Shown piece after piece: positions 26,221 to 35,724 of a stretch of 64,000 bases of DNA; the first letter of the stretch is position 1; each line of letters starts with the position of its first letter. The DNA comes from Paragemmobacter straminiformis. Lineage in GTDB: Bacteria; Pseudomonadota; Alphaproteobacteria; Rhodobacterales; Rhodobacteraceae. The position numbers were made by a program, and so were the translations under genes. The DNA lies in the NCBI RefSeq assembly GCF_014243445.1, contig NZ_JACLQD010000001.1:62001-126000 (forward strand). The letters are read 5' to 3'. The notes beneath the pieces are model-generated. The model was not told the origin of the DNA, did no database searches, and saw nothing but the letters and a program-made list of their open reading frames with translations.

Positions 26221-27225
26221 ATGACATCCGCACCCGCCCCGACCCGCCCCGCCGCCCGCGCCTCTGCCAGCGCCCCGGCCAGCACCACGGCCAGCACCAC
26301 CGACCGCATCCTTCCCGGTGTGGCGCTGATGCTTTCCTTCTGCGTTCTGGCACCGCTCCTCGACGTCTCGTCGAAACTCGCGGCCGAGGCGGGGATGCCC
26401 GTGGGCCAGATCACCACCGCCCGCTTCATCGTGCAGGGCGCGCTGATGCTTCCGGTGCTTCTGGTCATGCGCCTGCCCTGGCGCATCCCGTCGCGCGTGG
26501 CGGGGCTTGTCCTGCTGCGCGCCTTCTTCCTGATGCTGTCGACCTTCTCCTTCGTCTCGGGGATCGCGGTGATGCCGCTGGCCGATGCGCTGGCCATCGC
26601 CTTCGTCGAACCCTTCGTGCTGCTCATCCTCGGCTACCTGATCTTCGGCGACGAGGTCGGCCCCCGCCGCATCATGGCCAGCATCGTGGGCTTTGCGGGC
26701 GCGCTTCTGGTCATCCAGCCCTCGCTTGCCGCCTTCGGCCTCGTGGCGCTCTGGCCGCTCGGCACGGCCTTTGCCTTTGCCTTCTACATGCTGGTCACCC
26801 GCGCCATGTCGACCATGATCCACCCCGTCGCCATGCAGCTGCACACCTCGGTTGCAGGGATGGCGCTCTGCCTGCCGGTGATGGTGTTCTTCGACGGGTC
26901 GGGGATCGCGCCGCTCGATCCGGTCATGCCTGCGGGCATCAACTGGCTCTGGCTCTTCGGCGTGGGCTTCTGGGCGGCGGTGTCGCATATGTGCATGACC
27001 TACGCGCTGAAATTCGCGCCCTCGGCGACCCTTGCCCCGCTGCACTACACCGAGATCATCGCCTCGGTCATCCTCGGCTACCTGATCTTCTCCGATTTCC
27101 CCAACGCGCTGACATGGGCGGGGATCGCGGTCATCACCTCGTCGGGTCTCTATATCATCCACCGCGAGCGCAGCACCGCCGCCCTCAAGCAGCGCGAGGC
27201 GTCCATTCCGGTCGAAGTGCCGTAA
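26221..27225 (+). CDS. EamA/DMT-family transporter
   Basis: A 334-residue inner-membrane protein with about ten hydrophobic segments arranged as two five-helix EamA repeats (about residues 30-165 and 175-315), preceded by an Ala/Ser/Thr/Pro-rich cytoplasmic head. Family members export or import metabolites such as amino acids or nucleotides; the substrate cannot be predicted. Its 3' end overlaps the convergent thiamine pyrophosphokinase gene by 41 bases. Confidence 0.85.
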   Translation: MTSAPAPTRPAARASASAPASTTASTTDRILPGVALMLSFCVLAPLLDVSSKLAAEAGMPVGQITTARFIVQGALMLPVLLVMRLPWRIPSRVAGLVLLRAFFLMLSTFSFVSGIAVMPLADALAIAFVEPFVLLILGYLIFGDEVGPRRIMASIVGFAGALLVIQPSLAAFGLVALWPLGTAFAFAFYMLVTRAMSTMIHPVAMQLHTSVAGMALCLPVMVFFDGSGIAPLDPVMPAGINWLWLFGVGFWAAVSHMCMTYALKFAPSATLAPLHYTEIIASVILGYLIFSDFPNALTWAGIAVITSSGLYIIHRERSTAALKQREASIPVEVP

Positions 27226-27868
27226 GCGCCGCGCCAAGCCGTCCGCGCGGCAGGATCACCAGCATCCCCGCCCCGTCCATCTCGAGCCGCACGCGGGACG
27301 AGACCACGCGGTTCGAGGTGCCGATCATCCCGTCGGGCGCAAAGCCGATGCCGTCGATGGGCCATTCCAGCCCCGCGCTGCGCCCCGTCACCTCGCGCAT
27401 CGGAAACAGCGACAGCCGGTCGCCCACCCGCAACCGCAGATCAAGCCGCGCGGGCGCGTGGAACACCACGTCACGCGGCCCGATCAGCAGGCAGACCCGC
27501 TCGGCCTGCCGCACCATCCCGTTCAGCACCGCAAGCCCGTGGTCGATCCGCGCCCCCGCAAAGCCCAGCGCCAGCACGAAGGGCGCATCGACCGACCGCA
27601 GCGCCTTGTCGAAATCCGTCGTCGCCTGTTCGGCGATCACATGCTGCCGCCCGGCCGGAATGACGCCCCGCGCATGGGCCGAGATCGAATCGAAATCCCC
27701 GACCACCGCCTCGGGCATCAGACCTGCCGCCAGCACCCGGTCCGCGCCGCCATCGGCCGCAACGATCCGCGGCGCGATGCGCAGCGCCAGCGCCAGTTCC
27801 GCCTTGGAAACCGGCCCCCCGCCCACCAGCGTGATCCCATCTCGGGATTGGACAATAGGCCGATTCAT
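27185..27868 (-). CDS. Thiamine diphosphokinase
   Basis: A 227-residue TPK that transfers pyrophosphate from ATP to thiamine. Motifs: VAADGGADRVL, VVGDFDSIS, EQATTDFDKALR and GFAGARIDHGLAVLNGM, the ATP/Mg-binding aspartates of the family; a C-terminal beta-rich thiamine-binding part follows. Length is normal. No thiamine riboswitch is evident upstream. Convergent with the EamA transporter. Confidence 0.9.
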   Translation of the reverse strand: MNRPIVQSRDGITLVGGGPVSKAELALALRIAPRIVAADGGADRVLAAGLMPEAVVGDFDSISAHARGVIPAGRQHVIAEQATTDFDKALRSVDAPFVLALGFAGARIDHGLAVLNGMVRQAERVCLLIGPRDVVFHAPARLDLRLRVGDRLSLFPMREVTGRSAGLEWPIDGIGFAPDGMIGTSNRVVSSRVRLEMDGAGMLVILPRGRLGAALTALRPEWTPRAA

Positions 27869-28008
27869 GGTGATACTGTCTCTCGAATAAGGCAGGTGGG
27901 CTGGGCTTGGGCCATAATCAATCCTTCAAATCACCCCAGTCTGTCCATGAAAAGGATCGGCCGGTCAGGTGATGTGAAGCGGCGAAGTTGGTGGAAGGCA
28001 AGCATCCG

Positions 28009-30327
28009 ATGATCGGTGCGAGTAAGATCCTCACGGTCTCCTACGGGACCTTCTCTTGTACGTTGGAAGGGTTTGACGACCCTTTCAACACGATGCGTGC
28101 CATTGCCGAGTATTTCCGCGACCTTGCCGCAGAAGACCGCTATTTCGGCGCCGAACCGCCCACGCCCGATGCCGCAATGCTGCACCGCATCGCCGAACGC
28201 GAGGTGCAGCGCCGCGTCGATGCCAAGGTGCAGGAAAACGGCATCGTGCTGCGCGCCACCGGTGACAGCACCGCCGCACCCGCCGAACGGCCCGCCGTCG
28301 CCCCCGCCGTCGCAGAAGCCCCCGCTGTGGTCGCCGCCGCAGCGCCCGCTATGGTCGCTGCCGCAGCCCCCGCTATGGTCGCTGCCGCTCCGGCCCCGTC
28401 GGTCGCCGCCGTCGCTTCCCCCGCCGCACAACCCGCCGCCGACGCCGCGCCCGCTTCCGCAGCACCCGAATCCATCGCGGAACGCCTGCTGCGCCTGCGC
28501 TCCGAAGTCGCCGCGCAACAGGAAAGCCCCGCCGTTCCCGTGCCCGGCCCTGCCAGCCGCGAAACCGTCGTCCTTCCCGACTATGTCGAGGATGCGATCG
28601 ACACGGCCGGCACCGCCGCCGCCGCACAGGCCGCCTTCATGGCCGATGCCGATGCCGAACCCCGGCCCGTCACCGCCGACACGGTCGACGCGCCCCCCCC
28701 CGCGCATCCGGCCGCCGCCGAAGCACCCGCCGCAGATACCCCCGTCGCCGCTGAGGCCGAGGCCGAAGCCGACCAGTCCCCCGTCGCCGCTGAGGCCGGG
28801 GCCGAAGCCGACCAGCCCCTCGTCGCCGCCATCCTCGCCAGCCTCGACCCGCTGCCCGAAGACCGCGCCGCCGAAACTGCCGACCTGCCCGAAGACGCCG
28901 CCGAAGACGACCTTCCCGAATCCGGCGACCTGCCCGAATCCCTCGTCGCGGCCCTTGCCGGACAATCGGGGCACATGCTCGACTTTGCCGAGGATCTCGA
29001 CGCCGAGGCCCCCGCCCCGTCCACCTTCGCCGAAGCGGAAGCCGAAACCGAAACCGCAAGCGCCGCCAAAGTCACCTCCGACGACGAAGACGACCTCGAC
29101 GACATCTTCGCCGAAGCCGACCTTGCCGACGAGGCCGACGAACCCTCCCTCGCCGCCCTGCAACCGGATTTCGAGGACGACACCCCCGCACCGGCCCTGA
29201 CCGCCGCCAAAGCCGAAGCGCCGCTCGAACTGCGCCCCGGTGCCGCCGACAAGCTGCAACGCGCCCGTGCGCGCGTCATCCGCATCCGCCGCTCGGATAT
29301 CTCCGATGCCGCGCCCGCCGACACCGCGCCCGCCGCCGCCCCGCTTTCGCCCGAGGCCGAGCTTGATCTCGAACGCGAACTCGCCGGTCTCGACGCGCAA
29401 GACACTCCCGCACAGGACACCGCCGCACAGGACACCGCCGCACAGGACACCTCCGCACTGGGCGCCCGCGCTTCGGCCAACCCCTTCGGCGACGACCCGT
29501 CAGCCGAGGATGCGGTCAGCCGCCTCATGGCGCAGGCCGATACCGAAATGGAAGGCGAAGAGACCAAGCGCCGCCGTTCTGCCATCGCGCATCTGAAAGC
29601 GGCGGTCGCCCAGACCGTCGCCGAACGCCGCGCGGGCGAAACCAAGCCCAGCCCCGAACCCTCGCGGATCGCGCGCTATCGCAACGATCTGGCAATGGTC
29701 GTCCGCTCCGCCCTTCCGGGTGGCACGCCCACCCCGCCGAAACCGGCAGGAGAGCGCCCCGCCCCCCTCGTCCTCGTCTCGGAACAACGCATCGACCGGC
29801 CCCGCCCGCCGGGCGGGCCGATCCCTGCCGCCGCCACGACATCGGCCCCCGCCATCGCCCAGCCCGTCCGCCCGCGCCGCGTCAGCAGCTCGGGCTCTGG
29901 CCTTGCCATGCAGGCGCAGGCCTATGACGCGGGCGACATCGACGATCTGGACCTCGACCTCGACCTCGAAGATGCCCTCGCCGACGACATCGCCGCCGAA
30001 GGCCAGCCCGAAGGACTCGTCGACCCGCAGGGCGCAAAGCACGCGTTCCGCGACTTTGCCGAAAGCCTCGGCGCGACTTCGATGCGCGACATGATGGAGG
30101 CCGCCGCCGCCTACCTGACCTGCGTGCTGAACCGCCCGCACTTCACCCGCCCGCAACTGATGCGGCAGATGTCCGACATGATTCCGCAGATCGAGACTCT
30201 GCGCGAAGATGCCCTGCGCGTCTTCGGCACGCTTCTGCGCGACGGCCACCTCGTCAAGGTCCGTCGCGGCCAGTTCACGCTGACCGAAGCATCGCCCTTC
30301 CATGCAAGGGCCAAAGACCTTTCGTGA
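28009..30327 (+). CDS. Large acidic low-complexity protein of unknown function
   Basis: A 772-residue protein I recognise only as a Rhodobacterales-type hypothetical. A compact N-terminal domain (about residues 1-65, KILTVSYGTFSCTLEGFDDP) and a helical C-terminal domain (about 675-772, FRDFAESLGATSMRDMMEAA, RPHFTRPQLMRQMSDMI, then a winged-helix-like HLVKVRRGQFTLTE end) enclose roughly 600 residues rich in Ala, Pro, Asp and Glu, presumably disordered. Three in-frame DNA repeats lie in the linker. No signal peptide or membrane segment is visible. ATG 28009 has GGAAGG ten bases upstream; in-frame TTG 27988 and GTG 27991 are alternatives. A terminator follows. Adaptor or regulatory roles are guesses. 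Confidence 0.75.
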   Translation: MIGASKILTVSYGTFSCTLEGFDDPFNTMRAIAEYFRDLAAEDRYFGAEPPTPDAAMLHRIAEREVQRRVDAKVQENGIVLRATGDSTAAPAERPAVAPAVAEAPAVVAAAAPAMVAAAAPAMVAAAPAPSVAAVASPAAQPAADAAPASAAPESIAERLLRLRSEVAAQQESPAVPVPGPASRETVVLPDYVEDAIDTAGTAAAAQAAFMADADAEPRPVTADTVDAPPPAHPAAAEAPAADTPVAAEAEAEADQSPVAAEAGAEADQPLVAAILASLDPLPEDRAAETADLPEDAAEDDLPESGDLPESLVAALAGQSGHMLDFAEDLDAEAPAPSTFAEAEAETETASAAKVTSDDEDDLDDIFAEADLADEADEPSLAALQPDFEDDTPAPALTAAKAEAPLELRPGAADKLQRARARVIRIRRSDISDAAPADTAPAAAPLSPEAELDLERELAGLDAQDTPAQDTAAQDTAAQDTSALGARASANPFGDDPSAEDAVSRLMAQADTEMEGEETKRRRSAIAHLKAAVAQTVAERRAGETKPSPEPSRIARYRNDLAMVVRSALPGGTPTPPKPAGERPAPLVLVSEQRIDRPRPPGGPIPAAATTSAPAIAQPVRPRRVSSSGSGLAMQAQAYDAGDIDDLDLDLDLEDALADDIAAEGQPEGLVDPQGAKHAFRDFAESLGATSMRDMMEAAAAYLTCVLNRPHFTRPQLMRQMSDMIPQIETLREDALRVFGTLLRDGHLVKVRRGQFTLTEASPFHARAKDLS
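28741..28818 (+). repeat. 39-bp in-frame duplication within the large acidic protein gene
   Basis: The 39-bp segment starting CCCGTCGCCGCTGAGGCC at 28741 is repeated from 28780 with few changes, duplicating 13 residues (PVAAEAEAEADQS, then PVAAEAGAEADQP). Confidence 0.8.
29410..29454 (+). repeat. 15-bp in-frame tandem repeat within the large acidic protein gene
   Basis: Three units of GCACAGGACACCGCC (29410-29424, 29425-29439, 29440-29454, the last with one change) encode repeated AQDTA. The unit keeps frame, so copy-number change would alter only linker length. Confidence 0.85.
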
Positions 30328-30361
30328 CACAGGCGCGGGGCTGCCACCCGCATCCTGACGG

Positions 30362-30393
30362 AAAAGGCGGACGGGTCACCCCGTCCGCCTTTT
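30362..30393. terminator. Bidirectional intrinsic terminator
   Basis: AAAAGGCGGACGG (30362-30374) pairs with CCGTCCGCCTTTT (30381-30393) around a 6-base loop, with A- and T-runs on both sides. It serves the large acidic protein gene (plus) and the DUF2842 gene (minus), whose stop is at 30395. Confidence 0.85.
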
Positions 30394-30394
30394 C

Positions 30395-30631
30395 TCATTT
30401 CCGCGTCCCGTTCTCCGGCGCGTCGGGGTCGGCCTGACCTATCCCCTTGAACACGAATTTGAACGGCAGCGCCCAGACCACGCCCAAAGCGACATAGACC
30501 AGCAATTCCACCCAGATCGACGGACGCTCGAACAGGCTCACCGCCTTGACCGCCACCACGATGTAGAGCGGCAAACCCACCAGCAGGATCAGCAGCGAAA
30601 GCCGCCGCCGCGTCTTGTAACCCAATGCCAT
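30395..30631 (-). CDS. DUF2842 small membrane protein
   Basis: A 78-residue protein with two membrane helices (about residues 12-30 and 41-58) and a short hydrophilic tail ending in NGTRK. DUF2842 is an alphaproteobacterial family of unknown function. It shares a terminator with the convergent gene and lies downstream of purA on the same strand. Confidence 0.85.
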   Translation of the reverse strand: MALGYKTRRRLSLLILLVGLPLYIVVAVKAVSLFERPSIWVELLVYVALGVVWALPFKFVFKGIGQADPDAPENGTRK

Positions 30632-30690
30632 TCCGCTTTCCTTTCGATGCCCGCCGCAGATAGCGCGGCAGGCCCGCGCATCAATTCGCG

Positions 30691-30765
30691 CCCGATCTGT
30701 CGGTGTCCGATCCGTCGGCGCCCGATCAGTCCGCGCCCGATCAGTCCGCGCCCGATCAATCCGCG
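30691..30765 (-). repeat. 15-bp tandem repeat across the purA stop codon
   Basis: Five 15-bp units (30691-30765). Read on the minus strand the best units are TGATCGGGCGCGGAC; the purA stop TGA (30758-30756) lies in the first and recurs in frame in the next units. Outer units have drifted (GGATCGGACACCGAC). Confidence 0.85.
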
Positions 30766-32048
30766 AAAGGATCGGTCACAAGGATCGTGTCATCCCGCTC
30801 GGGGCTGGTCGACAGCATCGCCACCGGGCACTGGATCAGTTCCTCGATCCGCCGCACATATTTGATCGCGGCACCCGGCAGGTCGGCCCAGGACCGCGCA
30901 CCTGCGGTCGACTCCTGCCAGCCTTCCATCTCCTCGTAGATCGGCTTGACCCGCGCCTGAAGGTTGGCCGCCGTCGGCAGGTAATCCAGCTTCTGCCCGT
31001 CCAGCTCGTAGCCCACGCAGATCTTCAGCGTCTCGAACCCGTCCAGCACGTCAAGCTTGGTCAGCGCGATCCCCGAAACCCCGCTCGTCGCGCAGGTCTG
31101 GCGCACCAGCACCGCATCGAACCAGCCGCAGCGCCGCTTGCGCCCGGTCACGGTGCCGAATTCATGCCCCCGCTCGCCCAGACGCTCGCCATCGGCGTCG
31201 AACAGCTCGGTCGGAAACGGCCCCTCGCCCACGCGCGTCGTATAGGCCTTCACGATCCCCAGCACGAAATCCACCGCCGTCGGCCCCAGCCCCGTGCCCG
31301 TGGCGGCCATGCCCGCAAGCGTGTTGGAACTGGTGACATAGGGATAGGTGCCGAAATCCACGTCGAGCAGCGACCCTTGCGCCCCCTCGAACAAGATGCG
31401 CTTTCCGGCGCGGCGGGCGTCGTGCATCACCTTCCACACGGGCTTGGCATAGGGCAGGATCTTCGGCGCGACCTCTAAAAGCTGCGCCTTCAGCGCCACC
31501 GGATCGACCGGACCAAGGCCCAGCCCCGCCCGCAGCGCGTTATGATGGCCAAGCAACCGCCCGATGCGCAGATCCAGCGTCGCCTCGTCGGCAAGGTCGG
31601 CCACACGGATCGTGCGCCGCCCCACCTTGTCCTCATAGGCCGGCCCGATGCCGCGCCCCGTGGTGCCGATCTTGGCCACCCCCGTCTGGCCTTCGCGCGC
31701 ACGGTCCAGCTCGCCATGCACCGGCAGGATCAGCGGCGTGTTCTCGGCAATCATCAGGTTGTCGGGATCGACCGTCACACCCTGCCCGCGCAGCTTCTCG
31801 ATCTCCGACAGCAGCGCCCAGGGGTCCAGCACCACCCCGTTGCCGATGACGGAAAGCTTGCCCCCGCGCACGATCCCCGAAGGCAGCAGCGACAGCTTGT
31901 AGACATTGCCGTCGATCACCAGCGTATGGCCCGCATTGTGCCCGCCCTGGAAGCGCGCGATCACATCGGCCCGCTCCGAGAGCCAATCGACGATCTTGCC
32001 CTTCCCCTCGTCGCCCCACTGGGCGCCCACGACGACGACATTGGCCAT
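30756..32048 (-). CDS. purA: Adenylosuccinate synthetase
   Basis: A 430-residue GTP-dependent ligase (IMP + aspartate to adenylosuccinate) of AMP synthesis. Start region [19 protein letters not shown] carries the catalytic Asp and phosphate loop; GHNAGHT with the catalytic His, and [13 protein letters not shown] follow; C-terminal KRRCGWFD and TKLDVLDG guanine-site motifs are present. Length is standard. The stop codon lies in a 15-bp tandem repeat, so the C-terminus (DPFAD) may vary among relatives. Confidence 0.96.
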   Translation of the reverse strand: MANVVVVGAQWGDEGKGKIVDWLSERADVIARFQGGHNAGHTLVIDGNVYKLSLLPSGIVRGGKLSVIGNGVVLDPWALLSEIEKLRGQGVTVDPDNLMIAENTPLILPVHGELDRAREGQTGVAKIGTTGRGIGPAYEDKVGRRTIRVADLADEATLDLRIGRLLGHHNALRAGLGLGPVDPVALKAQLLEVAPKILPYAKPVWKVMHDARRAGKRILFEGAQGSLLDVDFGTYPYVTSSNTLAGMAATGTGLGPTAVDFVLGIVKAYTTRVGEGPFPTELFDADGERLGERGHEFGTVTGRKRRCGWFDAVLVRQTCATSGVSGIALTKLDVLDGFETLKICVGYELDGQKLDYLPTAANLQARVKPIYEEMEGWQESTAGARSWADLPGAAIKYVRRIEELIQCPVAMLSTSPERDDTILVTDPFAD

Positions 32049-32189
32049 GAAGGATTCCTTTCAAGGGTTCGCTGAAACCGTGCGTCCTATAGCCGCCCGC
32101 CCCCGCAAGGGAAAGGCAAAACCGCCGCCCGCCGCACGGGCGCGCCGCAGCCCGCCCCGCCCGCGCCCTTCCCCCTATCACTCCCCCCG

Positions 32190-32262
32190 TTCCTCTTGCC
32201 CCAAATATCCTCGGGGGGTGAATTGCCGCCTGCGGCAAGAGGGGGGGGCGAGCCCCCCCTTT
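32190..32262 (-). repeat. Dispersed GC-hairpin element, GAGGATATTTGGGGC subtype
   Basis: Complement of a CACCCCCCGAGGATATTTGG-type core with GGCAAGAGGAA (about 32190-32220), followed by two hairpins: TTGCCGC/GCGGCAA (32223-32238) and GGGGGGGC/GCCCCCCC (about 32241-32258). The same two-hairpin layout recurs at 47498-47560, defining a subtype. Confidence 0.6.
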
Positions 32263-32335
32263 CCCCGCTAGGGGCTTGCACCCCTGCCCCCTTCCGCCTA
32301 GATAGGCGCGTCAGTTCCGAGCAAAAAGCGGCCCA

Positions 32336-32707
32336 ATGGAAAACGTCATCCTCACGATCCACCTGATCCTCGCCCTTCTCCTGATCGGCGTGGTGCTGTT
32401 GCAGCGGTCGGAAGGTGGCGGTCTGGGCATGGGCGGCGGTGGCGGCGGCAATTCCGTCATGACCGGACGCGGTGCCGCCAGCGCGCTTGCGAAACTGACA
32501 TGGGTCTTTGCCGTCTGCTTCATCGCAACCTCGGTCACGCTGACCGTCCTCGCCGCGCAGAAAGCGGGGTCCGGCTCGGTCCTCGATCAGGCCGGCATCG
32601 ACGCGCCTGCCGCACCCGCCCCGACCGACGCGCCGCTCGGCACCGACCTGCTGCCCCCGCAACCCGCCGACGCTCCGCTCGCCCCGCCCCCGGCGAACAG
32701 CAACTAA
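32336..32707 (+). CDS. secG: Preprotein translocase subunit SecG
   Basis: A 123-residue inner-membrane protein with two helices (about residues 3-22 and 55-76) around a glycine-rich loop (GGGLGMGGGGGGNSV), the SecG signature. An Ala/Pro-rich C-terminal tail extends it, as in other alphaproteobacteria. It assists SecYE in protein export. Followed by pyrG 162 bases on, a gene order common in the group. Confidence 0.93.
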   Translation: MENVILTIHLILALLLIGVVLLQRSEGGGLGMGGGGGGNSVMTGRGAASALAKLTWVFAVCFIATSVTLTVLAAQKAGSGSVLDQAGIDAPAAPAPTDAPLGTDLLPPQPADAPLAPPPANSN

Positions 32708-32869
32708 ACCACCATTCATTGGGTAGCTTTTCCGGCCAGGGACTGCATCTAGCGGTCAGGTTGCGCGCGGCCGAAAGCTGCGTTACAGCTTGTCTCCCGT
32801 GATGATGCGATTCCCGCGCCCCGAATCGCCGCTCGATCGCACCGATTGAACCAACACGGGAGTTTACCG

Positions 32870-34513
32870 ATGGCACGCTATATCTTCATCACAGGCGGCG
32901 TCGTCTCCTCCCTCGGCAAGGGTCTCGCCTCCGCCGCCCTCGGTGCGCTCTTGCAGGCCCGCGGCTACACCGTCCGCCTGCGCAAACTCGACCCCTACCT
33001 CAACGTCGACCCCGGCACGATGTCGCCCTTCGAACATGGCGAGGTTTTCGTCACCGACGACGGCGCCGAAACCGACCTCGACCTTGGCCATTACGAACGC
33101 TTCACCGGCGTCTCGGCCCGCCAGACCGACAGCATCTCCTCCGGCCGCATCTATTCCAACGTGCTGGAGAAAGAGCGCCGCGGCGACTACCTCGGCAAGA
33201 CGATCCAGGTCATTCCCCACGTCACCAACGAGATCAAGAACTTCCTCCGCATCGGCGATGACGAGGTCGATTTCATGCTCTGCGAAATCGGCGGCACCGT
33301 GGGCGACATCGAGGGTCTGCCCTTCTTCGAGGCGATCCGCCAGTTTATCCACGAACGCCCGCGCGGCCAGTCGATCCTGATGCACCTGACGCTGCTGCCC
33401 TATCTGGCGGCCTCGGGCGAGCTGAAAACGAAACCCACCCAGCACTCGGTGAAAGAGCTGCAATCCATCGGCCTCGCCCCCGATGTGCTGGTCTGCCGAT
33501 CCGAACACCCGATCCCGGACCGCGAGCGGGAAAAGATCGCCCTCTTCTGCAACGTCCGCAAGGACTCGGTCATTCCTGCCTATGACCTGAAAACCATCTA
33601 CGAAGCGCCCCTTGCCTATCACCGCGCGGGCCTTGACCAGGCGGTGCTTGACGCCTTCGGCATCACCCCCGCGCCCAAGCCCAACCTCGCCCGCTGGGAA
33701 GACGTGATGGACCGCCTGACCCATGCCGAAGGCACGGTCCGCGTCGCCATCGTCGGCAAATACACCCAGCTCGAAGACGCCTACAAATCCATCGCCGAGG
33801 CGCTGACCCACGGCGGCATGGCCAACCGCACCCGCGTCAAGGCCGAATGGATCGACGCCGAAATCTTCGAACGCGAAGACCCCGCCCCCTATCTGGAAAA
33901 CTTCCACGCCATCCTCGTCCCCGGCGGCTTTGGCGAACGCGGCACCGAAGGCAAGATCAAGGCCGCGCAATTCGCCCGCGAAAAGAAGATCCCCTATCTC
34001 GGCATCTGCCTCGGCATGCAGATGGCCGTGATCGAAAGCGCGCGCAACCTTGTGGGCATGAAGAACGCAGGCTCCGAGGAATTCGACGTCGAGGCGGGCG
34101 AGAAACGCTTTACCCCCGTGGTCTACCACCTCAAGGAATGGGTGCAGGGCAACCATGTCGTCGCCCGCAAGCTGTCTGACGACAAGGGCGGCACGATGCG
34201 GCTGGGCGCCTATACAGCCAGCCTGACCCCCGGCTCCAAAGTGGCCGGCGTCTATGGCACGACCACCATCGAGGAACGCCACCGCCACCGCTACGAGGTG
34301 GACATCCAATACCGCGACAAGCTGGAAAATTGCGGGCTGATCTTCTCGGGCATGTCCCCCGACGGCCGCCTGCCCGAGATCGTCGAGGTCAAGGATCACC
34401 CGTGGTTCATCGGTGTCCAGTTCCACCCCGAGCTGAAGTCGAAACCCTTCGCCCCCCACCCGCTGTTCGCCGATTTCGTCCGCGCCGCGGTCGAGGTGAG
34501 CCGTCTGGTCTAA
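32870..34513 (+). CDS. pyrG: CTP synthase
   Basis: A 547-residue two-domain enzyme that aminates UTP to CTP. The N-terminal synthetase domain opens [18 protein letters not shown] (ATP loop); the C-terminal class I amidotransferase domain carries the Cys nucleophile in [10 protein letters not shown] and the HPE motif near the end ([11 protein letters not shown]). Start ATG 32870 has GGGAG seven bases upstream. A row of perfect palindromes begins at the base after its TAA. Confidence 0.97.
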   Translation: MARYIFITGGVVSSLGKGLASAALGALLQARGYTVRLRKLDPYLNVDPGTMSPFEHGEVFVTDDGAETDLDLGHYERFTGVSARQTDSISSGRIYSNVLEKERRGDYLGKTIQVIPHVTNEIKNFLRIGDDEVDFMLCEIGGTVGDIEGLPFFEAIRQFIHERPRGQSILMHLTLLPYLAASGELKTKPTQHSVKELQSIGLAPDVLVCRSEHPIPDREREKIALFCNVRKDSVIPAYDLKTIYEAPLAYHRAGLDQAVLDAFGITPAPKPNLARWEDVMDRLTHAEGTVRVAIVGKYTQLEDAYKSIAEALTHGGMANRTRVKAEWIDAEIFEREDPAPYLENFHAILVPGGFGERGTEGKIKAAQFAREKKIPYLGICLGMQMAVIESARNLVGMKNAGSEEFDVEAGEKRFTPVVYHLKEWVQGNHVVARKLSDDKGGTMRLGAYTASLTPGSKVAGVYGTTTIEERHRHRYEVDIQYRDKLENCGLIFSGMSPDGRLPEIVEVKDHPWFIGVQFHPELKSKPFAPHPLFADFVRAAVEVSRLV

Positions 34514-34663
34514 GCGAAATCTGACGCAGATTTCGCGCCGTTTCCTGACGCAGGAAACGGTGCCGACCGGCGGTCGCCTGTTGAAGACACCACCAGACCG
34601 ACCCGACGGTCGAACCGCGGAATTTGCGTCAAATTCCGCCGCGATTTCTGCGACAGAAATCGC
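34514..34663. repeat. Array of 23-base perfect palindromes after pyrG
   Basis: Four 23-base units, each a 10-bp perfect stem with a 3-base loop: 34514-34536 (arm GCGAAATCTG, loop ACG), 34538-34560 (arm CCGTTTCCTG, loop ACG), 34617-34639 (arm GCGGAATTTG, loop CGT) and 34641-34663 (arm GCGATTTCTG, loop CGA). A shorter GACCG-G-CGGTC lies at 34565-34575. Arm sequences differ between units but pairing is perfect. No T-run follows. Confidence 0.9.
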
Positions 34664-34731
34664 CCTTCGCCCCGCTCGGAACGCGGTCACCGGGCTTTGC
34701 TCCCCCGTGGTCAACACGCCGTAGAAAGCGC

Positions 34732-34757
34732 AAAAGGCGGCCCCACCGGACCGCCTT
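34732..34757 (-). terminator. Intrinsic terminator of the TerC gene
   Basis: AAGGCGG (34734-34740) pairs with CCGCCTT (34751-34757), and the minus-strand continuation is TTTTGCGC. It lies about 37 bases past the stop of the TerC-family gene. Confidence 0.65.
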
Positions 34758-34793
34758 CCCTGCAATTCCCGATCTTTGGCGCAGCCGAGGGGT

Positions 34794-35450
34794 TCAGCCC
34801 AGCGACGACAGCACCACGGGCTGCACCTGATGCCAGCCCTCCCAGATCATGCGCAGCGCCACATAGAAGATGATGGCAAGCCCGACATAGGCGATCCAGC
34901 GGTGCTTGTTCAGCAAGCGCGCCACGAAACTCGCGGCCAGACCCATCAGCGCGATGGACAGGATCAGCCCCACCACCAGCACCGTGGGATGTTCCCGCGC
35001 CGCCCCCGCCACTGCCAGCACGTTGTCGAGGCTCATCGACACATCGGCCACGACGATCTGGATCGCCGCCTGCCGGAAGGTTTTCTTCGGCCCGCCGCCC
35101 ACCGTGCCATCGGCGTTCAGATCGGTGCCCGTCAGCGCCTCTTCGGCGGCATTGTCGTTGCCATGCCCCTCGCGCAGCTCGCGCCACATCTTCCAGCAGA
35201 CCCACAGAAGCAGGATGCCCCCCGCCAGCAGCAGGCCCGTCATCGCCATCAGATAGGTCGTCACCGTGGCAAAGATGATCCGCAGCACGGTCGCCGCGAT
35301 GATGCCGACCAGAATGGCCTTGGTGCGCATCTCCTTGGGCAGACCTGCCGCCGCAAGGCCGATGACGATGGCATTGTCGCCCGCCAGAACAAGGTCGATG
35401 GCGATGACCTGCGCCAAGGCGGTCAATCCGGCGAGCGTAAAGATTTCCAT
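34794..35450 (-). CDS. TerC-family integral membrane protein (YjbE-like)
   Basis: A 218-residue protein with about seven membrane helices. The TerC signatures are LVLAGDNAIVIGLA (residues about 22-35) and DVSMSLDNVLAVAG (about 135-148), whose Asp/Asn residues probably bind a divalent metal. Relatives of this length (YjbE/YceF/MeeF type) act in manganese export or metallation of secreted proteins. ATG 35450 has GAGGGT upstream. No ter operon surrounds it, so tellurite resistance should not be assumed. Confidence 0.85.
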   Translation of the reverse strand: MEIFTLAGLTALAQVIAIDLVLAGDNAIVIGLAAAGLPKEMRTKAILVGIIAATVLRIIFATVTTYLMAMTGLLLAGGILLLWVCWKMWRELREGHGNDNAAEEALTGTDLNADGTVGGGPKKTFRQAAIQIVVADVSMSLDNVLAVAGAAREHPTVLVVGLILSIALMGLAASFVARLLNKHRWIAYVGLAIIFYVALRMIWEGWHQVQPVVLSSLG

Positions 35451-35724
35451 AAGACCCTCATCCAAGCTTCCGCAGCATCCCTACGCAATGACCGCGCTTT
35501 CGGCAACCGCCTGGACGACATGGGGCGCGCCACCCCGCCCCGCAACCCCGCCGCTTCGGGTTCGGCCCGCCGCATCCACGGTGGCGGAATGTCCTGACAA
35601 AGGCTTAAGCCCGCTTGCCCCGCGTCTGCATCCCCTGTGCATCCGCGCCCCATAACAGACAGCTAACGCCAACCGCCGCCCAAGCCCGCTTGATCCAACG
35701 CCCGCAACAGGTTAGCCAAGCGGC

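Noticed and set aside
30703-30939. Small plus-strand ORF made of SAPDQ repeats
   Set aside because: It is the reverse reading of the 15-bp repeat and the purA 3' end, with no ribosome-binding site.
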